Positions 1 to 6,635 of a stretch of DNA of 13,361 nucleotides are shown here, piece by piece (position 1 is the first letter of the stretch; every line of letters starts with the position of its first letter). Position numbers and translations under genes: made by a program. The notes under the pieces were generated by a model. That model was not told the origin of the DNA. It did no database searches and saw nothing but the letters and a program-made list of their open reading frames with translations. The stretch is from NCBI GenBank assembly GCA_910587575.1, contig CAJULU010000020.1:30659-44019 (forward strand), given 5' to 3'. Source of the DNA: an uncultured Dorea sp. (GTDB lineage: Bacteria; Bacillota; Clostridia; Lachnospirales; Lachnospiraceae).

Positions 1-1
1 C

Positions 2-1609
2 GAACGGGAACTGAAGCACTTGGAAGGCGGGGCTCTGTCCGCCCGCCTGGAAACCTACCATCGTCTCACCGGAACTTTCGAGCGTGAGAACGGTTATGCA
101 TACGAAAGTGAGATTACCGGCGTCTTAAAAGGACTCGGCTTTTGCGAAGGCGATTTCTCCAAGCCTGTTTCCACCCTTTCCGGCGGCCAGAAGACACGGG
201 TTTCCCTGGGAAAGCTTCTGCTCACAAAGCCTGACATCCTGCTTCTTGACGAACCGACCAACCACTTAGACTTAAACTCCATCGCATGGCTGGAAACCTA
301 TCTGCTCAACTATCCGGGGGCCGTGCTCATCGTCTCCCATGACCGTTATTTCCTTAACCGGGTGGTGACGAAGATCCTGGAAATCGAGATGGGAAAGCTT
401 AGTACCTACCTGGGCAATTACAGCGATTATGCCGAGAAGAAACGGCTGCTCCGGGAAGCACAGCTCAAAGAATATTTAAACCAGCAGCAGGAGATTAAGC
501 ACCACGAGGCAGTCATTGAGAAACTGCGCTCCTTTAACCGTGAAAAATCAATCAGACGTGCCGAAAGCCGTGAGAAGATGCTGGAGAAGATCAGACCGGT
601 GGAAAAACCGGCGGAGATGAATACAGAGATCCATCTGACCCTGGAGCCCTCCCGCATAAGCGGTAACGATGTGCTCACCGTAGAATCACTGGGCAAATCC
701 TTCCCTGGCCAGGTGCTTTTTGCGGATGTCAGCTTTGAGCTGAAACGTGGAGAGCACGTTGCGATTATCGGAGACAACGGAACGGGCAAGACGACTCTTC
801 TAAAGATTCTCAACCAGGTTCTTCCTGCGGATACGGGAACATTTACGCTGGGAACCAATGTAGAGATCGGATACTATGACCAGGAACACCATGTACTGCA
901 CATGGAGAAGACCATTTTCGAAGAGATTTCTGACGACTACCCGGAACTTACCAATACCAGGATCCGTAACATGCTGGCAGCGTTTCTGTTTACCGGAGAC
1001 GACGTGTTTAAGCGGATCGGCGACTTAAGCGGCGGGGAGCGGGGGCGGGTCTCTCTTGCGAAGCTTATGCTCTCAAGGGCGAATTTTCTGATCCTGGACG
1101 AGCCTACCAACCACCTGGACATCACTTCCAAGGAGATTCTGGAGAAAGCCCTGAATGATTACACCGGAACTCTGCTCTACGTGTCCCATGACCGGTATTT
1201 TATCAACCAGACGGCCACAAGGATTCTGGATCTGGTGAACCAGACTTTTGTGAATTATATCGGGAATTATGATTATTATCTGGAAAAACGGGAAGAACTG
1301 ACCGCCGTTTACGCAGGGGCAAAAGAAGCGGATTCTGCCCTGGCGGCCAAAAATGTGTCGGAAGCGAAGCTAAGCTGGCAGGAGCAGAAAGAAGCACAGG
1401 CAAAGGAACGGAAACGCCAGAATGATCTGCGAAAGACGGAGGAGCGTATCACGGGCCTGGAAGAACGGGATGCGGAGATCGACGGGCTGATGATGCAGGA
1501 AGATGTGTTTACCAATTCTGTCCGATGCCAGGAACTGGCGGACGAGAAGGCTTTGATTGCAGCGGAATTAGAAGAATTGTATGAGCGTTGGGAAGAACTG
1601 GGGACGTAG
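2..1609 (+). CDS. ABC-F family ATP-binding protein (YdiF/Uup-like), 5' partial
   Basis: Soluble twin-ATPase of the ABC-F family. Members bind the ribosome E site and act as translation factors or in antibiotic resistance; they are not transporters, and no membrane segment is seen. The reading frame is open from base 2, so the start and the first Walker A lie outside the window; the TTG at 20 is internal. Visible in order: first signature LSGGQ with Walker B ILLLDEPTNHLD; a charged inter-domain linker rich in K, E and R, the segment that contacts P-site tRNA in this family; second Walker A GDNGTGKTT; second signature LSGGE with Walker B FLILDEPTNHLD; and a C-terminal charged, probably coiled-coil extension of about 80 residues as in YdiF/Uup. 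About 535 residues are present, fitting a full protein near 640. The last residues (LGT) and the stop are encoded by the inverted repeat at 1599-1635. Family assignment is secure. Which ABC-F subgroup, and whether it confers drug resistance, cannot be told. Confidence 0.93.
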   Translation, partial: ERELKHLEGGALSARLETYHRLTGTFERENGYAYESEITGVLKGLGFCEGDFSKPVSTLSGGQKTRVSLGKLLLTKPDILLLDEPTNHLDLNSIAWLETYLLNYPGAVLIVSHDRYFLNRVVTKILEIEMGKLSTYLGNYSDYAEKKRLLREAQLKEYLNQQQEIKHHEAVIEKLRSFNREKSIRRAESREKMLEKIRPVEKPAEMNTEIHLTLEPSRISGNDVLTVESLGKSFPGQVLFADVSFELKRGEHVAIIGDNGTGKTTLLKILNQVLPADTGTFTLGTNVEIGYYDQEHHVLHMEKTIFEEISDDYPELTNTRIRNMLAAFLFTGDDVFKRIGDLSGGERGRVSLAKLMLSRANFLILDEPTNHLDITSKEILEKALNDYTGTLLYVSHDRYFINQTATRILDLVNQTFVNYIGNYDYYLEKREELTAVYAGAKEADSALAAKNVSEAKLSWQEQKEAQAKERKRQNDLRKTEERITGLEERDAEIDGLMMQEDVFTNSVRCQELADEKALIAAELEELYERWEELGT

Positions 1610-1635
1610 TAAACTTCCATTTTACTACGTCCCCA
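1599..1635. repeat. REP-like perfect inverted repeat covering the ABC-F stop codon
   Basis: Arms TGGGGACGTAGTAAA (1599-1613) and its exact reverse complement (1621-1635) flank a 7-base loop, giving a 15-bp perfect stem. The TAG stop of the ABC-F gene (1607-1609) is inside the left arm. The element lies between convergent genes and could help end transcription, but neither strand has a run of T after the stem, so it is not a standard intrinsic terminator. The GGGGAC...GTCCCC ends resemble short palindromic repeats scattered in clostridial genomes. That comparison is from memory and needs a genome search. Confidence 0.7.
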
Positions 1636-1653
1636 CAAACGGCCTGGATTCTG

Positions 1654-2385
1654 TCAGACATTCTTCCCTGCCTCCTGTCCGTTCTTCTTCCACGGACGCT
1701 CCTTTCCAAGCCACCCCTTCTCCTTCCAGTATGTCACATCTGCAAGGTTCTTTCCGTTCTGCTGCATATGTCTCATAATATAGAATAAGACCTTCGTCTT
1801 CCATCCCGGAGTCACAGATGCCGTATCCCTGGTCAGCTTCAAGGCAAGCTGATCCACGTCATTCACGATCTTCTCCTTCACCGGCATCTCCACATCCTCC
1901 CAGCGTATTGCGGCCACGGCAATCCCATATGTATAGATCCTTGCCACGCCCCAGAAGAAGAGGCTGCTCTTCATATCCTTAAGCGTGGATTTCATGCCGC
2001 CGCCTGCCCCGGTGGTCACACACACCGCCTGCTTGTGAAACATACACTCCTGGGGCCTGTGCACCATAAAACGGTATCCGTAATGATCCAGCAGCACCTT
2101 CAGAGCCCCTGTCACATGAAGCACGTGAACCGGCGACGTGAACACAAGAAGGTCCGCCTCATCAATCATCCTGGTTACCCGTTTCATATACATCAGATAA
2201 TCGGGACACTTCTTCTCACTTTCCAGAATACAGGTTGCACATCCCCGGCAGTATTCCGGCATATCTTTCGGAAGAAATAACTCAATGACCTGATCCTCTT
2301 CCTTCACAATCTTCTCAATCACCATCTTACCGATATGATAGCTTGAGCCATGCCGCATCGTGCCGTTAATCATCAGTATTTTCAT
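1654..2385 (-). CDS. Flavodoxin-fold NAD(P)H-dependent oxidoreductase, iron-sulfur flavoprotein-like
   Basis: Cytoplasmic FMN-binding reductase of 243 residues. The N-terminus MKILMINGTMRHGSSY is the beta-strand plus phosphate-binding loop of the NADPH-dependent FMN reductase/flavodoxin fold. A second FMN-contact region follows at about 81-100 (FTSPVHVLHVTGALKVLLDH). Cysteines 46, 49, 52 and 60 form C-x2-C-x2-C-x7-C, matching the compact motif that binds a 4Fe-4S cluster in archaeal and clostridial iron-sulfur flavoproteins, so electron transfer from ferredoxin or NAD(P)H to an unknown acceptor is plausible. The C-terminal third is basic and aromatic, with a W-rich end (YWKEKGWLG), and is not typical of flavodoxin. 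The start is the ATG at 2385, with GGGAGA about 12 bases upstream, a rather long spacing. It converges on the ABC-F gene and diverges from the membrane-protein gene at 2569. The substrate is unknown. Confidence 0.85.
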   Translation of the reverse strand: MKILMINGTMRHGSSYHIGKMVIEKIVKEEDQVIELFLPKDMPEYCRGCATCILESEKKCPDYLMYMKRVTRMIDEADLLVFTSPVHVLHVTGALKVLLDHYGYRFMVHRPQECMFHKQAVCVTTGAGGGMKSTLKDMKSSLFFWGVARIYTYGIAVAAIRWEDVEMPVKEKIVNDVDQLALKLTRDTASVTPGWKTKVLFYIMRHMQQNGKNLADVTYWKEKGWLGKERPWKKNGQEAGKNV

Positions 2386-2486
2386 CCTGCCTAAGTTCTC
2401 CCTTCTCTTCTCTATGGTATCTATCCCCCAGAGGGTACATGATCACCCATACCCTGCCAGATATACAGACTTGTCCAATAGAATAT

Positions 2487-2519
2487 ATTATACCATTTTC
2501 CGCAGAAAAGTGGTATAAT
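2487..2519. promoter_or_regulatory. Mirrored divergent promoter pair (extended -10 on both strands)
   Basis: TGGTATAAT occurs on the plus strand at 2511-2519 and, as ATTATACCA at 2487-2495, on the minus strand. Each is a perfect TATAAT preceded by the extended TGn element. Neither has a good -35 at 17 bp. The two arms, plus an inner TTTTC/GAAAA pairing with one bulged G, make an imperfect inverted repeat. The plus promoter would serve the membrane protein at 2569, the minus one the flavoprotein at 2385 with a leader of roughly 95 bases. Functional use is inferred. Confidence 0.65.
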
Positions 2520-2568
2520 TTTCACTGATAAGTTTTAATTTTCCATTTCATGCAAAGGAGGAACCTAC

Positions 2569-3000
2569 ATGACAACCAGGAAGAAAAAGAAGTCCATGAT
2601 TTTCATCGGATTTCCAATGTATGCCATTTCCTTTATGGTAAAATCCCTTCACATCTTCGACAGCCGGGCACTTACGGTCTGTCTGACACTCATCGGATAT
2701 ACAGGTATGCTCTTATTCTTAAATGGGATTCATTATTTTGGAACTACATATCAGTATGAGAAATATTCAAAGGAGAGCAGCCAGACCGCCGCTGGCCTGA
2801 ACGATGAACGGACCCGGACCATCCAGAACCTGGCCAAGGCCCGGACATTTGACATCATAGTCTATGTTCTGATTCTCCTTCCCGTCCTTTTCATTGAAAC
2901 CCGGACAGACCTTCTGGGAATCCTTGGAAGTGCCGCTGCACTGGCGGTTCTGGGTGGTTCCTATGCTTATTTTTACAGAAAATATTCGAAAGAAATGTAA
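2569..3000 (+). CDS. Small four-helix membrane protein of unknown function
   Basis: A 143-residue protein I do not recognise. It begins with a very basic tail (TTRKKKK), followed by four hydrophobic segments at about residues 10-24, 33-53, 94-109 and 114-136, so it should be an integral membrane protein with short loops; the lysine-rich N-terminus suggests a cytoplasmic N-end. The loop between helices 2 and 3 (about 55-92) is hydrophilic and charged. A KYSKE motif follows helix 2 (residues 65-69) and recurs after helix 4 (138-142), hinting at an ancient duplication of a two-helix unit. No signal-peptidase site, enzyme motif or metal-binding motif is visible. The start is well supported: AAAGGAGG sits six bases before the ATG, with an extended -10 box about 50 bases upstream. 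It is convergent with the isocitrate dehydrogenase gene, with a hairpin between. Confidence 0.85.
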   Translation: MTTRKKKKSMIFIGFPMYAISFMVKSLHIFDSRALTVCLTLIGYTGMLLFLNGIHYFGTTYQYEKYSKESSQTAAGLNDERTRTIQNLAKARTFDIIVYVLILLPVLFIETRTDLLGILGSAAALAVLGGSYAYFYRKYSKEM

Positions 3001-3008
3001 AGAACTGC

Positions 3009-3042
3009 CGGGAAATGACTTCGTATCCCATGCCATTTCCCG
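3009..3042. terminator. Shared stem-loop between convergent genes
   Basis: CGGGAAATG (3009-3017) pairs perfectly with CATTTCCCG (3034-3042) around a 16-base loop. It lies 8 bases after the stop of the membrane-protein gene and 15 bases after the stop of the minus-strand isocitrate dehydrogenase. On the minus strand the stem is followed by a moderately T-rich stretch (TTCTTTACATTTCTTTC), while the plus side has only CTTTCT. It is probably a weak bidirectional terminator. Confidence 0.55.
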
Positions 3043-3057
3043 ATAGCTTTCTGCCTG

Positions 3058-4254
3058 TTACAATCTGGCCGCAATCGCTTTGATAAACTCCTCACTATTC
3101 AGCACAGTGGGATTCTCAATGGTCGTGATCAGCGCAAGATCCTTCGTCATCTTCCCGTCTTCAATCGTATCAATCGTTGCTTTCTCAAGCCTGTCCGCAA
3201 AATCCGTCAGTTCCTGATTCCCATCCAGTTCCCCCCGTTTCCTGAGAGCCCCCGTCCAGGCAAATATCGTTGCTACGGAGTTGGTAGAAGTCTCTTCCCC
3301 TTCCAGATGCTTATAGTAATGTCTCTGAACCGTCCCGTGTGCCGCCTCATACTCATAATATCCATCCGGAGACACCAGCACAGAAGTCATCATTGCAAGA
3401 GAGCCGAACGCAGAGGAAACCATATCGCTCATCACATCCCCGTCATAATTCTTGCAGGCCCAGATATAACCGCCCTCAGACTTCATGACACGCGCCACGG
3501 CATCATCAATCAGCGTATAGAAATAAGTAATTCCCGCCGCCTCGAATTTCTCCTTATATTCCGCCTCGAAGATCTCCTGGAAAATATCTTTAAAAGTATG
3601 GTCATACTTCTTGGAAATCGTATCTTTCGTGGCAAACCAGAGATCCTGCTTAATGTCCAGCGCATAGTTAAAGCAGCTTCTTGCGAAACTCTCGATTGAC
3701 TGGTTCACATTATGCATTCCCTGCACAATCCCTTCCCCGTCAAATTCATGCACCAGTTCCCGCATCTGGGAACCGTCACTGGCAGTATACACCAGTTCCA
3801 CCCTGCCTGCTCCCGGGATCTTCATCTCAGAGCCTTTATACACGTCTCCATATGCATGCCTTGCAATCGTGATGGGCTTCTTCCAGTTACGGACACAGGG
3901 TTCAATCCCCTTGACCACAATAGGCGCACGGAACACCGTTCCGTCCAGAATCGCGCGGATTGTCCCGTTGGGACTCTTCCACATCTCTTTCAGATCATAT
4001 TCTGTCATACGCGCCGCATTGGGCGTGATTGTCGCACACTTCACGGCAACCTTGTACTTCTTCGTTGCATTGGCCGAGTCAATGGTTACCTGGTCGTCCG
4101 TCTCATTCCTGTGCTCAAGCCCCAGGTCATAGTATTCCGTGTTCAGTTCAATAAACGGCTCTAACAGATGCTCTTTAATCATCTTCCAGAGGATACGGGT
4201 CATCTCGTCTCCGTCCATCTCTACAATCGGTGTGGTCATCTTAATCTTCGCCAT
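3058..4254 (-). CDS. icd: NADP-dependent isocitrate dehydrogenase, eukaryote-like homodimeric type (EC 1.1.1.42)
   Basis: Oxidative decarboxylation of isocitrate to 2-oxoglutarate with NADP+, in the cytoplasm. The 398-residue length and the motifs fit the eukaryote-like subfamily rather than the E. coli type: TPIVEMDGDEMTR (8-20), substrate loop KSPNGTIR (93-100), IARHAYGD (130-137), the family signature from NYDGDVMSD (269-277) into SSAFGSLAMM, and AAHGTVQRHY (304-313), whose R311-H312 match the residues that contact the NADP 2'-phosphate in this subfamily. R132 aligns with the catalytic arginine that has the same number in human IDH1. The ATG at 4254 is chosen because AGGAGG lies nine bases upstream; a TTG two codons earlier would leave only three bases. 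It is the last gene of the probable citrate synthase-gntR-icd unit, 145 bp after gntR, and would provide 2-oxoglutarate for glutamate. No clear promoter of its own is seen in the AT-rich leader. Confidence 0.96.
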   Translation of the reverse strand: MAKIKMTTPIVEMDGDEMTRILWKMIKEHLLEPFIELNTEYYDLGLEHRNETDDQVTIDSANATKKYKVAVKCATITPNAARMTEYDLKEMWKSPNGTIRAILDGTVFRAPIVVKGIEPCVRNWKKPITIARHAYGDVYKGSEMKIPGAGRVELVYTASDGSQMRELVHEFDGEGIVQGMHNVNQSIESFARSCFNYALDIKQDLWFATKDTISKKYDHTFKDIFQEIFEAEYKEKFEAAGITYFYTLIDDAVARVMKSEGGYIWACKNYDGDVMSDMVSSAFGSLAMMTSVLVSPDGYYEYEAAHGTVQRHYYKHLEGEETSTNSVATIFAWTGALRKRGELDGNQELTDFADRLEKATIDTIEDGKMTKDLALITTIENPTVLNSEEFIKAIAARL

Positions 4255-4320
4255 GTTCAAATCCCTCCTGTTTGATTCTTTCTATTCCTGTCTTCCTTGC
4301 TTTTATTTTACTCTTATTTA

Positions 4321-4411
4321 TTTTAAGTAATCTTCCATTTCGTTGCCTTCCCAATTAGCGGTCCTTCACTTAGTGGTCTTCCATTTCGTGATCCTCCACT
4401 TAGTGGTCTTC
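4321..4411. repeat. Degenerate 15-bp tandem repeat at the gntR 3' end
   Basis: Read on the minus strand, units of 15 bp follow one another: GAAGACCACTAAGTG (4411-4397), GAGGATCACGAAATG (4396-4382), an exact copy of the first (4381-4367), then AAGGACCGCTAATTG (4366-4352), a 16-base unit containing AACGAAATG (4351-4336) and a faded unit starting GAAGATTACT. The TAA inside the first unit is the stop codon of gntR. The period is five codons. It fills most of the gntR-icd spacer. The rest of that spacer (4261-4320) is AT-rich, with only the icd ribosome binding site recognisable. Confidence 0.75.
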
Positions 4412-5059
4412 CTCCAGATGCAGATTCTCCATTACATTCAGAATATGCTGGTTGGCAAGCTTCTCCGCCAGCTCTCCATCCTGTTTCCTGATGGCCTCAA
4501 GGATCTCCCGATGCTCCTGGATGGATTTCTTCGCCCGGTTCTTCTCTCCCACCGACATCGCCCTCGCCATCTGGACATATTTATGAAAATCCGACAGCAC
4601 ATGCTCCAGTATCCGGCTGTTGGAAGCTTCATACAGAACCTTGTGGAACTTTCCGTCAAGCTCCGTCACCTGTTCCGCCTGCTCCCTGCTGCTTTTACGC
4701 AGATGAAATTCCGACAAAAGCAGCACCTCTTCCAGTTCTTCAATCTGCTTTTCTGTAATATGCTCTGTGGCCCACCGGGCGCACATTCCTTCCAGCATCG
4801 AACGGATCCGGTAGATGTCTGCCACATCCTTGCGGGTAATCCCGGTTACATAGGCGCCCTTATTGGGAATGATGGTCACCAGCCCCTCCAGCTCCAGCTG
4901 CCGCAATGCCTCCCTTACCGGAGTCCTGCTGACCCCCAGTTCCTCTCCAATGGTAACCTCCCGCAATTCCTCATGTTCCTGGTAGACTCCCGAGAGGATG
5001 TCTTCCCGCAGCCTGCGAAACACCCTGCCCCGCAATGAACGATCCTGATACTCTTCCAT
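4400..5059 (-). CDS. GntR family transcriptional regulator, FadR/FCD subfamily
   Basis: DNA-binding repressor or activator of 219 residues. The N-terminal winged helix-turn-helix (about 1-75) has the GntR pattern: LRGRVFRRLREDILSG, then ELGVSRTPVREALRQLE and GLVTIIPNKGAYV. The C-terminal all-helical FCD domain follows, with candidate metal/ligand residues in ELDGKFHKVLYE, EHREILEAI and the later ANQHI. Such domains usually bind carboxylic acids, so citrate, 2-oxoglutarate or a related acid is a reasonable guess for its effector. The start is the ATG at 5059, where the winged-helix domain begins and a purine-rich AAGGA lies nine bases upstream. The open frame continues to 5230, but that start would overlap the upstream enzyme gene by 65 bases and add a poorly structured tail. 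It sits between citrate synthase-like and icd genes on the same strand. A matching palindromic operator lies upstream of the first gene (6612-6635). The C-terminus ends in acidic EEDH, inside a 15-bp tandem repeat. Confidence 0.93.
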   Translation of the reverse strand: MEEYQDRSLRGRVFRRLREDILSGVYQEHEELREVTIGEELGVSRTPVREALRQLELEGLVTIIPNKGAYVTGITRKDVADIYRIRSMLEGMCARWATEHITEKQIEELEEVLLLSEFHLRKSSREQAEQVTELDGKFHKVLYEASNSRILEHVLSDFHKYVQMARAMSVGEKNRAKKSIQEHREILEAIRKQDGELAEKLANQHILNVMENLHLEEDH

Positions 5060-5144
5060 CCCTTCTCTTCCTTCTCTCCTATCTTTCCGTCCCAGCATTC
5101 TTCCGGCGCTTTTGCAGCAGATCACATCCACTGTATCAGACGAT

Positions 5145-5173
5145 TTTCCTGACCAGACAGGCCTGTCAGGAAA
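5145..5173. repeat. Inverted repeat at the end of the citrate synthase-like gene
   Basis: TTTCCTGAC (5145-5153) and GTCAGGAAA (5165-5173) are perfect 9-bp arms around 11 bases. Offset inside it is a separate perfect 12-bp palindrome GACAGGCCTGTC (5156-5167). The stop codon of the citrate synthase-like gene (5166-5168) lies in the structure. No T run follows on the minus strand, so it is not an obvious terminator. It sits about 85-115 bases upstream of the gntR start and could be an operator or an RNA structure. Confidence 0.45.
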
Positions 5174-6560
5174 CCAGTTCACAGCCCGTCTGCTTTTTTG
5201 CATCCCGAATGACTGCAAGCAGCTCGTCATCCGTCAGAACCGTCACGCGACCATCCTCGTATTCCTTGTCCACCCAGGCCTTTACCATGGCAACCAGTTC
5301 CGAATTCTTATCCACCTGTTTCCCTTCCGGCAGATGAAAATAAGTATTGATCCAGTGTGCGATCCCTGCGAGTCCGGAGGTATTGGATACGGCTACCAGA
5401 GGCGGACGGTTCAGAAACTTATCCGTATCAAACACATTATAAATCTCCTCATTCTTCAGCAGACCGTCCGCATGGATTCCCGCCCTGGTCACATTAAAAT
5501 TGCGCCCCACGAACGGCGTCCTCGACGGCACTCTGTATCCGATCTCCTTCTCATAATACTCGGAGAGCTCTGTAATGACCGTCGTATCCATGCCATCCAG
5601 CGTTCCCCGAAGCTGTGCATATTCAAACACCATTGCCTCAAGCGGCGTATTACCGGTACGCTCTCCGATTCCAAAGAGGGAACAGTTCACCCCGCATGCC
5701 CCATAGAGCCATGCGGTAGACGAATTGCTCACCGCCTTATAGAAGTCATTATGGCCGTGAAATTCAATCAGTTCACTGGGAACTCCCGCATGGACACGGA
5801 TCCCGTAGATAATCCCCGGTATGGATCTGGGGATCACAGCCCCCGGGTAATTCACCCCGTATCCCATGGTATCGCAGACACGGATCTTGACCGGGATCTG
5901 ATACTCCTCCATCAGCTTCATCAGTTCCAGACAGAAGGGAATCACAAAACCATAGATATCCGACCTGGTAATATCTTCCAGATGACATCTGGGGCTTACC
6001 CCTGTCTCCAGGCACTCACGGACCACAGACAGATAATGTTCCATACATTCCCGCCTCGTCATCTTTAATTTATAAAAAATGTGATAGTCCGAACAGCTGA
6101 CCAGAATTCCCGTCTCCTTCATTCCGATCTCTTTCACCAGTTCAAAGTCCTTCCTGCTGGCGCGGATCCAGCTGGTAATCTCCGGAAATTCATACCCCTT
6201 TTCCATACACCGGTACACCGCATCCCGGTCCTTCTTACTATACAGGAAGAATTCGCATTGCTTAATCTTTCCTTTCGGTCCGCCGAGCCTATGGAAATAT
6301 TCATACAGCTTCACAATCTGTTCTGTACTATATGGAGCCCTGGACTGCTGGCCGTCCCGGAAGGTAGTATCCGTAATCCAGATCTCGTCCGGCATGCTGT
6401 GGGGCACAATACGGTCGTTGAACGCAATCTTCGGAATCTCGTCATAACGGAACAGATTGCGGAAAACATTGGGCTTGTCCACATCCACCAGGGGATACAT
6501 ATGCTCCTCGAGCTGCAGCAGATTGGTATGTTCGTTCAGGTACACTTTCCTGTTTTCCAT
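5166..6560 (-). CDS. Probable Re-citrate synthase (homocitrate/isopropylmalate synthase-like acyltransferase)
   Basis: Cytoplasmic HMGL-like TIM-barrel enzyme of 464 residues that condenses acetyl-CoA with a 2-oxo acid. Seen: an N-terminal extension of about 60 residues, the strand-1 motif DTTFRDGQQ (64-72) with catalytic R and metal-binding D, RVCDTMGYG (227-235), the metal-binding HGHND (268-272) and the glycine-rich GIGERTGNTPLE (297-308). The C-terminal part is short and lacks the regulatory leucine-binding domain of classical LeuA. Length, N-terminal extension and partner genes (icd and a GntR regulator) suggest the Re-stereospecific citrate synthase first described in Clostridium kluyveri, which makes citrate from oxaloacetate and acetyl-CoA in anaerobes lacking the usual enzyme. 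Homocitrate synthase is the main alternative. The ATG at 6560 is chosen because AAGGAG is nine bases upstream; the ATG three codons earlier directly abuts that site. It is transcribed from the promoter at 6618-6646. Family assignment is certain; the exact substrate is inferred. Confidence 0.85.
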   Translation of the reverse strand: MENRKVYLNEHTNLLQLEEHMYPLVDVDKPNVFRNLFRYDEIPKIAFNDRIVPHSMPDEIWITDTTFRDGQQSRAPYSTEQIVKLYEYFHRLGGPKGKIKQCEFFLYSKKDRDAVYRCMEKGYEFPEITSWIRASRKDFELVKEIGMKETGILVSCSDYHIFYKLKMTRRECMEHYLSVVRECLETGVSPRCHLEDITRSDIYGFVIPFCLELMKLMEEYQIPVKIRVCDTMGYGVNYPGAVIPRSIPGIIYGIRVHAGVPSELIEFHGHNDFYKAVSNSSTAWLYGACGVNCSLFGIGERTGNTPLEAMVFEYAQLRGTLDGMDTTVITELSEYYEKEIGYRVPSRTPFVGRNFNVTRAGIHADGLLKNEEIYNVFDTDKFLNRPPLVAVSNTSGLAGIAHWINTYFHLPEGKQVDKNSELVAMVKAWVDKEYEDGRVTVLTDDELLAVIRDAKKQTGCELVS

Positions 6561-6611
6561 AGATGTCATCTCCTTCGTGTCATATCTTTTGATTCTACCC
6601 TTCTATTAACG

Positions 6612-6635
6612 TGTATAATTGTATACAATTATACA
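6612..6635. promoter_or_regulatory. Perfect 24-bp palindromic operator, probable GntR/FCD binding site
   Basis: The half-site TGTATAATTGTA (6612-6623) is followed immediately by its exact reverse complement TACAATTATACA (6624-6635). The core TTGTATACAA resembles operators of many FCD-type GntR regulators. It covers the -10 box and most of the spacer of the minus-strand promoter for the citrate synthase-like gene, a position where bound protein would block RNA polymerase. I did not notice a second copy in the window. Binding by the GntR protein at 4400-5059 is inferred from context. Confidence 0.75.

Noticed and set aside
4321..4411. CRISPR-like array
   Set aside because: The 15-bp units abut without spacers and diverge from each other; it is a degenerate tandem repeat.
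5060..5230. Longer gntR with a start at 5230
   Set aside because: It would overlap the citrate synthase-like gene by 65 bases. The winged-helix domain begins right at the 5059 start, which has a purine-rich ribosome site.
5112..6068. Long plus-strand open frame opposite the citrate synthase-like and gntR genes
   Set aside because: No ribosome site or recognisable domain. It lies antisense to two genes with clear family motifs, so it is a codon-bias shadow.
5166..6560. 2-isopropylmalate synthase (LeuA) for leucine synthesis
   Set aside because: The regulatory C-terminal domain is absent, there is a long N-terminal extension, no leu genes are nearby, and icd plus a GntR regulator are adjacent.
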